Positions 18,701 through 25,322 of a stretch of DNA of 26,374 nucleotides are shown in pieces (within the stretch, counting starts at the first letter, position 1; every line of letters begins with the position of its first letter). The notes beneath the pieces were generated by a model, which was not told where the DNA came from, did not search any database, and worked only from the letters and a program-made list of their open reading frames with translations. Location of the stretch: contig JBGCEZ010000068.1 in the NCBI GenBank assembly GCA_045106735.1, forward strand, positions 1 through 26,374, read 5' to 3'. The stretch comes from JBGCEZ01 sp045106735. GTDB taxonomy: Bacteria > Planctomycetota > Phycisphaerae > Phycisphaerales > SM1A02. The translations under genes and the position numbers were made by a program.

Positions 18701-20106
18701 AGATCCTTGCGGCCGACGGCGGCATCACCGCCGGCGACATCGACGTGATGACCGACTCGGCCACCCTCGACTTCTACGGCCTCGAAGGCTTCGACATCGA
18801 CGGCGACTTCGTGGACGGCGAGACGGCCCTGAGCATCGTCGCCACGCGGGCGGCCAACGCCTTCAGCAATCCCGACGTCGTTTCGGCCGGCAACAACCGT
18901 GCCGTCGGTGCGGCCCTTGACTCGCTCATCGTGGTGGCCGACGCCGCCGGCGGTTCGGGCGATGCGGCCGATCTGTTGGCCCAGCTTCAGGGCCTCGACG
19001 CCGCCGAACTCAACGACGCCCTCAACGAGATCGCCCCGGTTGCCGCGGCCACGCCCTCGGCCATCGCCAGCAGCGGCGTGACCCGGTACTCCGGCGTGCA
19101 GTCGGGCTACCTCGCCGCTCGCCGTGACGGGACCGACGGGCTGTTCATGGCCGCGTCGACCTTCGATAACGGCACGCTGACGTCGACCAGTTACGACCCG
19201 CAGCTCCTGGCTCAGGTCATCGGGTTGCAGGAACAGGCCGACGACACCTCGAGCGCGTTCGCCGGGGACTCGGATCGCTTCCACCTTTGGGCCAAGGTCT
19301 ACGGCTTCCAGTCGGACCTCGACGCCGAGGGCAACCGCAGCGGCTTCGAGGGCGACTTCTTTGGCGCCCAGTTCGGCATGGACTGGCGTTTCGGCGAGAA
19401 CCTGATCGCCGGTGTCGGCTTCGGCTACCTGGAGACGGACGCCGATCTGCTGCCGAGCCGCGGCGACATCGACGCGGACACCTACCGCATCGGCCCGTAC
19501 GCTTCGTGGGACGGAGGCGATTGGTTCGTGGACGCGTCGCTCACCTTCGGCCTGACCGACTACGACCAGAACCGTTTCGTTCGCATCTCCGGCCAGGCGG
19601 ACCGCACGGCCAATGGCGACTACGACGGCACGGATCTCACCGCGTACATCGGCGGCGGCCGCGAGTTTGACCTCGCCCGCGGCTGGACCATCACGCCGAC
19701 GGCCAGCCTGCGGTACTCGATGTTCGACTACGACGCGTACGACGAAACCGGGGCCGGGTCATTCAACACCCGCATCCTGGATCGCGATCAGGATTCGCTC
19801 CAGTCGCGCCTCGGCGTCACCTTCGGCCGCCGGTTCACCGGTCGCCGGCTGTCGATCCTGCCCGAACTGTCCATCGGCTGGGAGCACGAGTTCAGCGACT
19901 ACGACGACGTGGAAGCGGCCTTCGTCGTCGGCGGCGATCCCTTCAGTGTCGACGTCGGCACGCCCGTCTCGGACGCGATGTTCGTGGGCCTCGGCGTGAC
20001 GCTGATGTTTGACTCGCGGATGAGCGGTTACGTCAAGTACGACGGACTGTTCGGCAGTGGGGCGGACACCCACGGCGTCACCGGCGGCCTCAGCCTGCGC
20101 TTCTGA
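15730..20106 (+). CDS. Autotransporter with beta-strand repeats (type V secretion)
   Basis: 1458 aa with the ATG at 15730; a GTG at 15715 is less likely. A signal peptide ends near residue 26 (GLLPAGMAAA-DLTWDGG). The N-terminal WDGGNGDGDFSSPANW is typical of proteins with autotransporter-associated beta-strand repeats. The passenger (about 30-1000) holds about eight copies of the 'N-T-Y-T-G-G-T-T-L ... G-T-L ... A-L/F-G' repeat, for example INTYTGGTTLGGGT, TNTHTGTTTLTDGT, GNTFTGGTTILAGD and DMTYTGTTTISGGT. It should form a long beta-helix. The last ~278 residues (from DRFHLWAKVYGF) are an autotransporter beta-barrel (PF03797-like) ending in LSLRF, a BAM-type C-terminal Phe signal. This implies surface display through an outer membrane. 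The passenger has no obvious protease or adhesin motif. It is followed by a strong terminator. Confidence 0.94.
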   Translation: MPDRPLTFPVTLAAILGLLPAGMAAADLTWDGGNGDGDFSSPANWGGTNPDADGDGALDDPDLVFSGAVQTTVLVDDDYTNIDSIVFDSSSDTFTINGDGDANVESFIFNDGAMITNDSTQAGDVTFGAGLELVFSGDSASITNNDANGDSSIIIDSAIDMAGDGDFVLTLNGAGDFEIGGVISGAGASLDWDGSGTLMLTAINTYTGGTTLGGGTVLIGDGDAFGTGQVRIDGDTNFGGTGGAITGLDNDFAIVSGSTLTFSGSEDVAFEGRLLGSGAVIVDMDTAGDELALNGQSTGYTGVLTLRQGSVVASDDFSLGTRQVVVDGTDGDISLAASVADLQFRNDFLIDDGSSTAVLDVVGANGFEISGDLTGDGDVEVGLDSGEFLTLSGNNADFEGDVIIDNAGAGVIAGSDTAFGSGSLTLETDGALGAAADDTVVANDIVLGANTLTVDSDSDIAITGVISGTGGVEIDSADSEVTISGTNTHTGTTTLTDGTLLITTEDALGDAGGGATLALDGGSLGTLSQDLEVDHDVTVGGDVTFIDNQGGSLALNGLMDLGNADRTLTVEDGAGLTIGGVISSTGQDDALTKDGDGALILGADNSAWNGGVILAGGSLGVADDDALGGGTLSVSADDVTLFASGDGRTIANAVDLQDSALILGGSEDLSLSGAITESGGTGSLVINSTADVSLSNAGNTFTGGTTILAGDVSFGADNALGLGTLTLTGGSLGSLSNGLDISEDVVVDGGFTIGGNNDFEFSGGISGDGQLTIDFAAAADALTLSGTNTFATDVMIETGTVQVTGGSAFGDSAAAIFGGTGDGSLVLLGNETLAGLGGGAAGDAVVLGANTLTLGGDGDDVFAYAGNISGTGGLAVTGGTQYLNADMTYTGTTTISGGTLGGTGSVDGDVSVASGGTFAPGGASTTGSFGIDGNLNVASGGTLAISINGSDLSMFDSVAATGTANLASGSAIAVDVSSQAGGYIVSNSAFEILAADGGITAGDIDVMTDSATLDFYGLEGFDIDGDFVDGETALSIVATRAANAFSNPDVVSAGNNRAVGAALDSLIVVADAAGGSGDAADLLAQLQGLDAAELNDALNEIAPVAAATPSAIASSGVTRYSGVQSGYLAARRDGTDGLFMAASTFDNGTLTSTSYDPQLLAQVIGLQEQADDTSSAFAGDSDRFHLWAKVYGFQSDLDAEGNRSGFEGDFFGAQFGMDWRFGENLIAGVGFGYLETDADLLPSRGDIDADTYRIGPYASWDGGDWFVDASLTFGLTDYDQNRFVRISGQADRTANGDYDGTDLTAYIGGGREFDLARGWTITPTASLRYSMFDYDAYDETGAGSFNTRILDRDQDSLQSRLGVTFGRRFTGRRLSILPELSIGWEHEFSDYDDVEAAFVVGGDPFSVDVGTPVSDAMFVGLGVTLMFDSRMSGYVKYDGLFGSGADTHGVTGGLSLRF

Positions 20107-20140
20107 GCCTCGGTTCGACCTGGGCATTGCGACGATTGAC

Positions 20141-20179
20141 CGCGGGCGCGGCCGGCACCAGCCAGCCGCGCCCGCGTTT
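20141..20179 (+). terminator. Intrinsic terminator after the autotransporter
   Basis: A perfect 12-bp stem, CGCGGGCGCGGC (20141-20152) with GCCGCGCCCGCG (20165-20176), a 12-nt loop and a short TTT tail. It lies 35 bp after the stop and just before the next gene's ribosome site. Confidence 0.8.
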
Positions 20180-20197
20180 CGTTGGTGGAGGCCAATC

Positions 20198-20803
20198 ATG
20201 CGTCCCGAAGATGACCCCGGGTGGGCGATGTTCCCGGAGACGCGGCTCGAGCTGGAGCTCGGCGGCGAGCGCGTGGAGCTGGACCTGCGGCGACCGATTG
20301 ACGCGGTCGCGGCCGCGACGTGTGCGGCGGCCGGTCTGCGAGCGCCGTGGGTGGTGGTGACGGCGTGCAATCCGGGGGGCGGCGGATTCGCGGAGCCGGA
20401 TGCAGCGGCGGCGGCCGACCAGCGCTTGCGTGAACGGTTGCGGGGTGTGGCGGCGGAGGCGCGGTCCGACTCCAGCCCTGGGGTGGTGGCGGTCTGGCGG
20501 GCGACCGGGCGGTCCATCGACGGCCGGCACGTGGAGCCGGGCTGGGCGGCGCCCGTTCCCGTGGCTGTCGGCCAGCGCATCGCGGGAGCGTTCGGCCAAA
20601 CTGCGATCTTCGCTTTTCTCGATGCTGGGCTTCGGTCAGACGGCGGTCAAGGCGGCGGGCAAGGCGGTCAACGCGGTCAACGCGGTCAACGCGGGCAAGA
20701 CGGGCTCAGCGGCGGCGCGTGCGGATTGGAGGCGTGGATCCAGCCGGTGGCCGGCGGTGTCCATGCGGTGCGTTTGCCGCACTCTGGGCGTTCCGGCGAT
20801 TGA
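20198..20803 (+). CDS. DUF3293-family protein with Gly-Gln-Arg insert
   Basis: 201-aa soluble protein. The ATG at 20198 is preceded by GGTGGAGG at a spacing of 6. It matches the DUF3293 pattern: a VVVTACNPGG motif (residues 52-61), a central W..TG...... 'EPGW..PVPV' stretch, and the FGQTAIFAF motif (132-140). The family's function is unknown. Residues about 147-173 carry an extra segment of GGQ then RGQ repeats, encoded by 9-bp tandem repeats (20638-20706), directly after the FGQ-AIF motif; ordinary family members probably lack it. The protein resumes with LEAWIQPV and ends at a stop codon that is itself the first unit of a 10-bp array. The preceding terminator suggests an independent transcript. 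Confidence 0.82.
   Translation: MRPEDDPGWAMFPETRLELELGGERVELDLRRPIDAVAAATCAAAGLRAPWVVVTACNPGGGGFAEPDAAAAADQRLRERLRGVAAEARSDSSPGVVAVWRATGRSIDGRHVEPGWAAPVPVAVGQRIAGAFGQTAIFAFLDAGLRSDGGQGGGQGGQRGQRGQRGQDGLSGGACGLEAWIQPVAGGVHAVRLPHSGRSGD
20638..20706 (+). repeat. 9-bp tandem repeat inside the DUF3293 gene
   Basis: Units of GCGGTCAAC/GGCGGTCAA type repeat about seven times in frame and encode the Gly-Gln-Arg segment. The unit is a multiple of three, so the frame is kept. Confidence 0.8.
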
Positions 20804-20870
20804 ACGCGATTGAACGCGATTGAACGCGATGCGGCGCGACGCAGCGCGACGGAGCGCGAAGCAGCACGCT
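20801..20870. repeat. 10-bp tandem array beginning on a stop codon
   Basis: Three exact TGAACGCGAT units are followed by four diverged units (GCGGCGCGAC, GCAGCGCGAC, GGAGCGCGAA, GCAGCACGCT), all in 10-bp register. The first TGA is the DUF3293 stop codon. Confidence 0.82.
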
Positions 20871-20975
20871 CACCGCGCAGCCGCCTGATCGCGGAGCGCT
20901 TTGTCGACGTGCGGTATCCTCATGTGGTCTGGAGCCGGCGGGATTCACCGGTCGGCCCAACGAGGAGAAACACGC

Positions 20976-22391
20976 ATGAACCCCATGATTCGCATCACCG
21001 CGAGCGCTGCGGCCGCCGGATTTGCCACGCTGGCCGTCGCGGGCCCCGTGCCGACGCCCGTTGACGTCATCATCACCGAAGGGCAGGCCCTGGCCGGAGA
21101 CACCGTTGACATCATCAACGAAGTTGTCGCCACGCCGGGCGGCACCGTCGGCTTCACCGGTTCGCTGTTGGCTTCGGGTGATCGCTTTGTGTGGTCGGGC
21201 ACCGGGCCGATCATCTTCAACAGCGATTATAAGCAACTGGTCACTGGCGCCGAAGGGTCGATGGGCGTGGGTGACGCCGGCGGATCGATCTACTCGCCGG
21301 CCGTCGACGGCAACGACAGCGTCATCATCAACGGCACCGAGATCATCAGCAAGACGCAGCCGTCCTTCGACGGGGTGCCAGGTTTCATTACCTTCTGCTC
21401 GCGGCCGCAGATGACCGGAGGCGGAATCGCCCATTGGATCAGCGGTTACAACGATACCGATCCGAACGGTGGCAGCCAGGCGCGCGTGCTGTACCGTTGG
21501 GAGAACGGTGCCGTCACGGCGGTCCAAGTTGCCGGTGATCCGTTCATGTACGAAGGCACGCAATTTTTCGTCGGGCCGGGTTCGGGCGTCGACTTCGACT
21601 ACGGTATTTCGCCCGATGGATCGCAGCGCATCCAGGCGATCGACACGACCGCGCCCACGGCCAATGATGGTTTCGTGTTGATCAACGGCGTTGGCACCTA
21701 CCGCGAGGACGATCCGATCCCGGGCGAGGAAGAGAACTGGGACAACTTCGACCTGTTTCGGATTGACGACGCTGGCAACCATGCGTTCACCGGCGACACG
21801 AATGGCCCCGGGGCGACCGACGAATTCGTTGCCTACAACGGCCAGATCGTGGTGCGTTCGGGCGACATGATCGGTGGCGAGATGATTCCCGACAGCGCGA
21901 CCTTGCGCGGTTTGGATCTGTCAAACGACGGCGGGATCCTGCACGCCTGGGGCACGACCAGCTTTGAAATCTTGTTCGTGGGCGACACGTCGAACGTCGC
22001 GGCAACCTCGCAGAAGATCGTTGCCTGGGGCGACGTTCTGGACACCGATGGTGATGGTTTGGGCGACGTGACGGTGATCGACATCGAAGCATCGACGGTC
22101 GGTGGTTCCGGCGGCGCGGTGATCGACGGGACGAGCGTTTACGTGAACCTCGAAGTCGAGAACGATGCGGCGGAGACCTTCGAGATCATCGCCCGCTTTG
22201 ATCGTCCGGATGTTTCGAATCCGTGCTTCGGCGACCTGGACGGCGACGGCGAAGTCGGCTTCACCGACTTGACCGCTCTGCTCGCGGCCTGGGGCGACGT
22301 CGGGATGAGCGTGGCTGACTTGAACGGCGACATGGTCGTGAACTTCAGCGATCTGACCGCGCTGCTCTCCGCGTACGGCCCGTGCGTGTAA
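20976..22391 (+). CDS. Secreted protein with dockerin-like C-terminal motif
   Basis: 471 aa. The ATG at 20976 follows a strong GAGGAG ribosome site at a spacing of 8. A signal peptide covers about 1-23 (RITASAAAAGFATLAVAG). The body is beta-rich with repeated 'D..V.ING..I' and 'AWGDVLDTDGDG' elements, giving the look of a repeat or propeller fold; I recognise no catalytic motif. Residues about 418-470 carry two EF-hand-like motifs: GDLDGDGEVGFTDLTALLAAWG and ADLNGDMVVNFSDLTALLSAYGPC. This pair is the same type as in the propeller protein near 4 kb, so both may use a shared surface or matrix anchoring mode. A clean terminator follows at 22482. Confidence 0.9.
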   Translation: MNPMIRITASAAAAGFATLAVAGPVPTPVDVIITEGQALAGDTVDIINEVVATPGGTVGFTGSLLASGDRFVWSGTGPIIFNSDYKQLVTGAEGSMGVGDAGGSIYSPAVDGNDSVIINGTEIISKTQPSFDGVPGFITFCSRPQMTGGGIAHWISGYNDTDPNGGSQARVLYRWENGAVTAVQVAGDPFMYEGTQFFVGPGSGVDFDYGISPDGSQRIQAIDTTAPTANDGFVLINGVGTYREDDPIPGEEENWDNFDLFRIDDAGNHAFTGDTNGPGATDEFVAYNGQIVVRSGDMIGGEMIPDSATLRGLDLSNDGGILHAWGTTSFEILFVGDTSNVAATSQKIVAWGDVLDTDGDGLGDVTVIDIEASTVGGSGGAVIDGTSVYVNLEVENDAAETFEIIARFDRPDVSNPCFGDLDGDGEVGFTDLTALLAAWGDVGMSVADLNGDMVVNFSDLTALLSAYGPCV

Positions 22392-22481
22392 TGCGGAACA
22401 GGAGGCGGGCGTTGTTCAGGCCAAAGGCTGACGTGTGAGCGTTGGCTTGCGTGGATTGAAACGCTGCCTCACCAAATGATT

Positions 22482-22518
22482 GCCCCGGTTCGCCATCGAT
22501 GGTGGGCCGGGGCTTTTT
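22482..22518 (+). terminator. Intrinsic terminator
   Basis: GCCCCGG (22482-22488) pairs with CCGGGGC (22507-22513). The loop contains the inner palindrome CCATCGATGG, and TTTTT follows. It ends the secreted dockerin-like gene. Confidence 0.85.
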
Positions 22519-22548
22519 CTTGCGCGGGGCACATGTACGGTATGAGGC

Positions 22549-23661
22549 ATGACTCGATCCTCCACCATCGGCGTTGATGCTTCGTCTGTTTCGTCTCGCG
22601 GCCGGGGCGACGCATCGTCGGCCAGTTCGTCGGGAGGGGCGTTCGTCAGTCCGGCCGCCACCTCGACGCCGGATTCTGCGACCAGTCCGGCCCTGAGCGC
22701 GGCGGGCGATCCCGATGCCCCCATCAAGGTCGGCATCGGCCAGATCGCCCCGGTGTTTCTCGATCGGGCCGCGACATTGGCCCGGGTCGTCGAGCTCATC
22801 CGCGAGGCGTCGGCCAACGGCTGCCGATTGGTGACCTTCGGCGAGGCGTTGGTTCCCGGATATCCGATGTGGCTCGGCCGGACCGGCGGGGCGGCGTGGG
22901 ACGATCCGCGGCAGAAGGCCATCCACGCGCGGTACATCCGCGAGGCGGTCACCATCGAAGATGGGCACCTGGAGCCCGTCCAGGCCGCCTGTCGCGAGAC
23001 CGGCGTCTGGGTGGTGCTGGGCGTCATTGAACGGCCGCGGGACCGTGGGCAGTCCCTGTACTGCTCGTGCGTGACGATCGACGGAGCCGGCCAAGTGGCC
23101 AGCGTGCACCGGAAACTCATGCCGACGTACGAAGAGCGCCTGGTCTGGGGGGTCGGCGACGGGGCCGGCTTGGTCGTGCACGGACTGGATTCGTTCACCC
23201 TCGGCAGCCTGAACTGCTGGGAGAATTGGATGCCGTTGCCGCGGGCGAGCCTCCAGGCCCAGGGCGAGACGCTCCACGTGGCCATTTGGCCTGGGTGCGT
23301 GCACAACACCGCGGACATCACGCGCTTCATCGCCCGCGAGGGGCGTTCGTACGTGATTTCGGCTTCGAGTTTGCTCCGGGCGACCGATCTGCCGTCGGAT
23401 GTGCCGCACCGGGACGCCATCGTGCGGGATGCCGGCGAGCTGATCCACAACGGCGGATCGGCGATCGCGGGGCCAGACGGGGAATGGGTGGTCGAGCCAG
23501 TCGCCGAGCAGGAGGGCCTAATCACCGCGGTGATCGATCCCGTCCGGGTCCGCGAGGAGCGGCAGAACTTCGATCCCTCGGGGCACTACGCCCGGCCAGA
23601 GATACTGCAGCTCCGGGTGACGCGGGAACGGCATCAGGCGGTGGTGTTCGAGGATCGGTGA
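22549..23661 (+). CDS. Nitrilase-family C-N hydrolase
   Basis: 370-aa enzyme expected to hydrolyse organic nitriles to acids plus ammonia. The catalytic set is complete: E99 in FGEALVPGYP, K189 in HRKLMPTYEERLVWG and C223 in LNCWENWMPL. The LVPGYPMW, YEERLVWG and CWENWMP motifs point to true nitrilases (aliphatic/arylacetonitrilase group) more than to amidases. The substrate cannot be deduced. The enzyme core begins near residue 58 (IKVGIGQIAP). The first ~55 residues are a Ser/Ala/Thr-rich extension that is not a signal peptide; no better start lies inside it and no ribosome site is clear before the ATG. The upstream TTGCGC and TACGGTATGAG could be a promoter, giving a nearly leaderless message. 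There are no pathway neighbours. Confidence 0.92.
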   Translation: MTRSSTIGVDASSVSSRGRGDASSASSSGGAFVSPAATSTPDSATSPALSAAGDPDAPIKVGIGQIAPVFLDRAATLARVVELIREASANGCRLVTFGEALVPGYPMWLGRTGGAAWDDPRQKAIHARYIREAVTIEDGHLEPVQAACRETGVWVVLGVIERPRDRGQSLYCSCVTIDGAGQVASVHRKLMPTYEERLVWGVGDGAGLVVHGLDSFTLGSLNCWENWMPLPRASLQAQGETLHVAIWPGCVHNTADITRFIAREGRSYVISASSLLRATDLPSDVPHRDAIVRDAGELIHNGGSAIAGPDGEWVVEPVAEQEGLITAVIDPVRVREERQNFDPSGHYARPEILQLRVTRERHQAVVFEDR

Positions 23662-23664
23662 GTG

Positions 23665-23754
23665 GCGTACGAGGCGTACGAGGCGTGCGTGGGCGTACGA
23701 GGCGTGGGCGTACGTGGCGTGCGTGGGTGTACGAGGCGTACGTGGGTGTGCGTG
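23665..23754. repeat. 9-bp degenerate array (GCGTACGAG type)
   Basis: About ten units of GCGTACGAG, GCGTGCGTG or GGTGTACGAG start a few bases after the nitrilase stop. Occasional 10- and 6-bp units break the register. All frames translate to low-complexity sequence and no gene is seen. Confidence 0.8.
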
Positions 23755-23861
23755 GCCGGGGCCGGGTGCGGTGGGGCCGTGGCGTCGTGGAGCGGCCGGC
23801 TCCGTGGGGCCGCGAAACCGTCGGGGGGATGCACGGTGCGGTGGCCCTCGCGGCGGGTCCC

Positions 23862-24040
23862 ACGAAAAGGCCCCGGCGCCCTTCATGGGCGGCCGGGGCC
23901 AGCGTGCGTCACCGGGGTGTTCTCGTAGCCGCAGGCTTCATGACGGAGCCTGCGGTGGGCAAATCCCTGCCCGACGAAAGTTGACGCTCCCAGAGACCAC
24001 TTCCCTGCGGTCACTCGGCACCTTTGTGCCCGTCAACCCT
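23862..24040 (-). ncRNA. Candidate structured RNA ending in its own terminator
   Basis: Read on the minus strand there is a three-way junction. P1 is GTTGACG/CGTCAAC (24031-24037 with 23980-23986). P2 is GGCAC/GTGCC (24017-24030). P3 is GACCGC/GTGGTC (24007-24012 with 23995-24000). Then follow hairpins GGGCA/TGCCC (23957-23972) and CCGCAGGCT/AGCCTGCGG (23929-23955), and a terminator. One P3 pair is G-U on this strand but A-C on the other, which favours minus-strand transcription. A 46-codon frame (24078 to 23938) with GAGGGTGA seven bases upstream overlaps the fold, so a small gene is an alternative. It matches no RNA family I recognise; RNase P, tmRNA and SRP RNA signatures are absent. Confidence 0.4.
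23865..23900 (-). terminator. Strong minus-strand intrinsic terminator
   Basis: GGCCCCGGC-GCCC pairs with GGGC-GGCCGGGGCC (one bulge) around a TTCAT loop. On the minus strand the stem is followed by TTTT, so it stops leftward transcription coming from the 24-kb gap. It lacks a T run on the plus strand. Confidence 0.75.
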
Positions 24041-24542
24041 TCACCCCGGAAGTTTTCCCGCTTGACAGGATCTTCCATCGGCAAGTCACCCTCAATCCCC
24101 TAACCCCTCGAATTGATGTGGGGAATTCACGTAGGCGGGGTCTGAATTTGGTGGGGCGATCCACCCAGTGTGCACGGTGTATCCCGTTGGGTCGATGGTT
24201 GGTTTGTGCCGTAAAACGTGGTGTTTCAGCGTGTTGGGAATTGTGGATACACGGTGCGTGAATCGTGGCGGGAGGACGTGAATCTCGCCGGGAATCGAGT
24301 TCAGACTCGTCCTATAAACCATGGGCGAGGGAAAGTCTGGGGCCGCGGAGCGAAGGCCAGTGAAGCGAGTGCGCCGCGCGGGAGCACTTGGCGGGGCGAC
24401 CGCGTGAAAGTTGAGGTCGCAGGGACGGGCAAACCGCGCGATTCGTCGCTGGTGTCACCGAATCTCAAGGTCGATGTGCGGCGCGTCGGCGCGGCTCGCG
24501 TGCCCGGAACGTGCGGCGGAGTCGTGGGTGAGCGGCCGCTCT
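24041..24542. other. Gap without a convincing protein gene
   Basis: The part at about 24090-24330 is clearly less GC-rich than its surroundings. It contains an 8-bp inverted repeat (GTGTATCC at 24177, GGATACAC at 24245). A plus-strand frame at 24218-24658 gives an Arg/Gly-rich product running into the 13-bp array and is not believable. Confidence 0.4.
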
Positions 24543-24655
24543 TTCGGGTCATCCGCGGGAGCCACCCGCGTCATCCGCAGTGGCGACCCGGAGTGGCCAC
24601 CCGCCGGAGCCGCCCGCAGTGGCCGCCCGCAGCGGCCATCCGCAGTGGCCTTTCT
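24543..24655. repeat. 13-bp degenerate tandem array (GCAGTGGCCGCCC type)
   Basis: About eight units such as GCAGTGGCCGCCC, GCAGCGGCCATCC and GGAGTGGCCACCC run mostly in 13-bp register. The first units are more diverged. Confidence 0.7.
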
Positions 24656-24840
24656 TGATGGCGATTGACGGTGGCGGGTCGTGATTGGCTTCGGCCGCGG
24701 CGGTCGGTTTCGGTCGGCGGAAAGCCTGCATCGGGAAATGCGTCGCGGTTCTTGCCGGCCGCGCGGTCGGCGAACCCAAACTAGGATTCCCAGATCCTCG
24801 CCGGCGAGGCCACCGAGATTCCAGTGGCCGCGTCGTCGAA

Positions 24841-24879
24841 GCCCCGGTAGCTCAGCTGGATAGAGCAGCGGACTTCTAA
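24841..24879 (+). tRNA. 5' half of tRNA-Arg(UCU), cut at the anticodon loop
   Basis: Acceptor 5' strand GCCCCGG, TA, D arm GCTC-AGCTGGATA-GAGC, A, anticodon stem GCGGA and loop CTTCTAA (anticodon TCT, 24875-24877) are all canonical and correspond to nucleotides 1-38. The expected TCCGC is replaced by GAGACGG, and no variable loop, T arm (GGTTCGA) or CCGGGGC acceptor strand follows within the window. Identity from the anticodon is tRNA-Arg. This is a truncated copy, most simply an integration junction. Confidence 0.8.
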
Positions 24880-24971
24880 GAGACGGAAGCACCCCTCGGG
24901 CAGCCTTCCAGGCAGCGCCAGCGGGGTTGGCTGACCCTGACGAATCCCGAATTCAAGGGGTATCGGGGGTC

Positions 24972-25322
24972 GTGGGGGTCGTCCCCGGCGAGCCCGGTCC
25001 CATCCTCAAGCTGTTCGGGCTGTCGGCGGCGGGTTGCCTTCTGCTGGCGGCGGTCGCCGCGTCGCCGCCCATCGCCGTGGTCTCGGCTGCGACCGCCGGC
25101 GTGATCATCGGCCTGGTCCGGGGTGGCCGCCGGGCCCCGGCCCCGGCCCCTGACGAGATCGACGAGGCGGCGGCCGACGCGATCCTGCGACATCACGACG
25201 AGCAGAACGCCCGGGTGCACGAGGTGCACGCGACCCGGCTGCGCGAGCGGTTCGCTGAGGCCGGCACGGCCCCGGCCGACATGGACGCGGCCGTCGCCCG
25301 AGTGGCTGGGGGTGCGTCGTGA
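24972..25322 (+). CDS. Small two-helix membrane protein
   Basis: 116 aa from the GTG at 24972 (AAGGGG 11 bases upstream); a TTG at 24927 would add 15 residues. Two adjacent hydrophobic helices (about 14-30 and 33-49: FGLSAAGCLLLAAVAA, IAVVSAATAGVIIGLV) are followed by Pro/Ala and a charged helix rich in Glu, Arg and His. No known family is recognised. It overlaps the next gene by GTGA, suggesting coupled translation in the element's operon. Confidence 0.6.
   Translation: MGVVPGEPGPILKLFGLSAAGCLLLAAVAASPPIAVVSAATAGVIIGLVRGGRRAPAPAPDEIDEAAADAILRHHDEQNARVHEVHATRLRERFAEAGTAPADMDAAVARVAGGAS

Noticed and set aside
14965..19284. Very long antisense frames opposite the autotransporter (743, 551 and 662 codons)
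   Set aside because: They are shadows created by high GC and regular codon use in the repeat gene; translations lack domains and ribosome sites.
24241..24252. DnaA-box-like TTGTGGATA
   Set aside because: A single near match without neighbouring boxes, an AT-rich unwinding element or dnaA/dnaN genes.
24301..24450. Possible RNase P RNA (GAGGGAAAGTCTGG, GGGCAAACC)
   Set aside because: The core has an extra base and the other conserved blocks (CAGAAA, the 3' signature) are missing at the right distances.
23665..24655. CRISPR array
   Set aside because: The repeats here are 9-13 bp, contiguous and degenerate, without spacers or cas genes.
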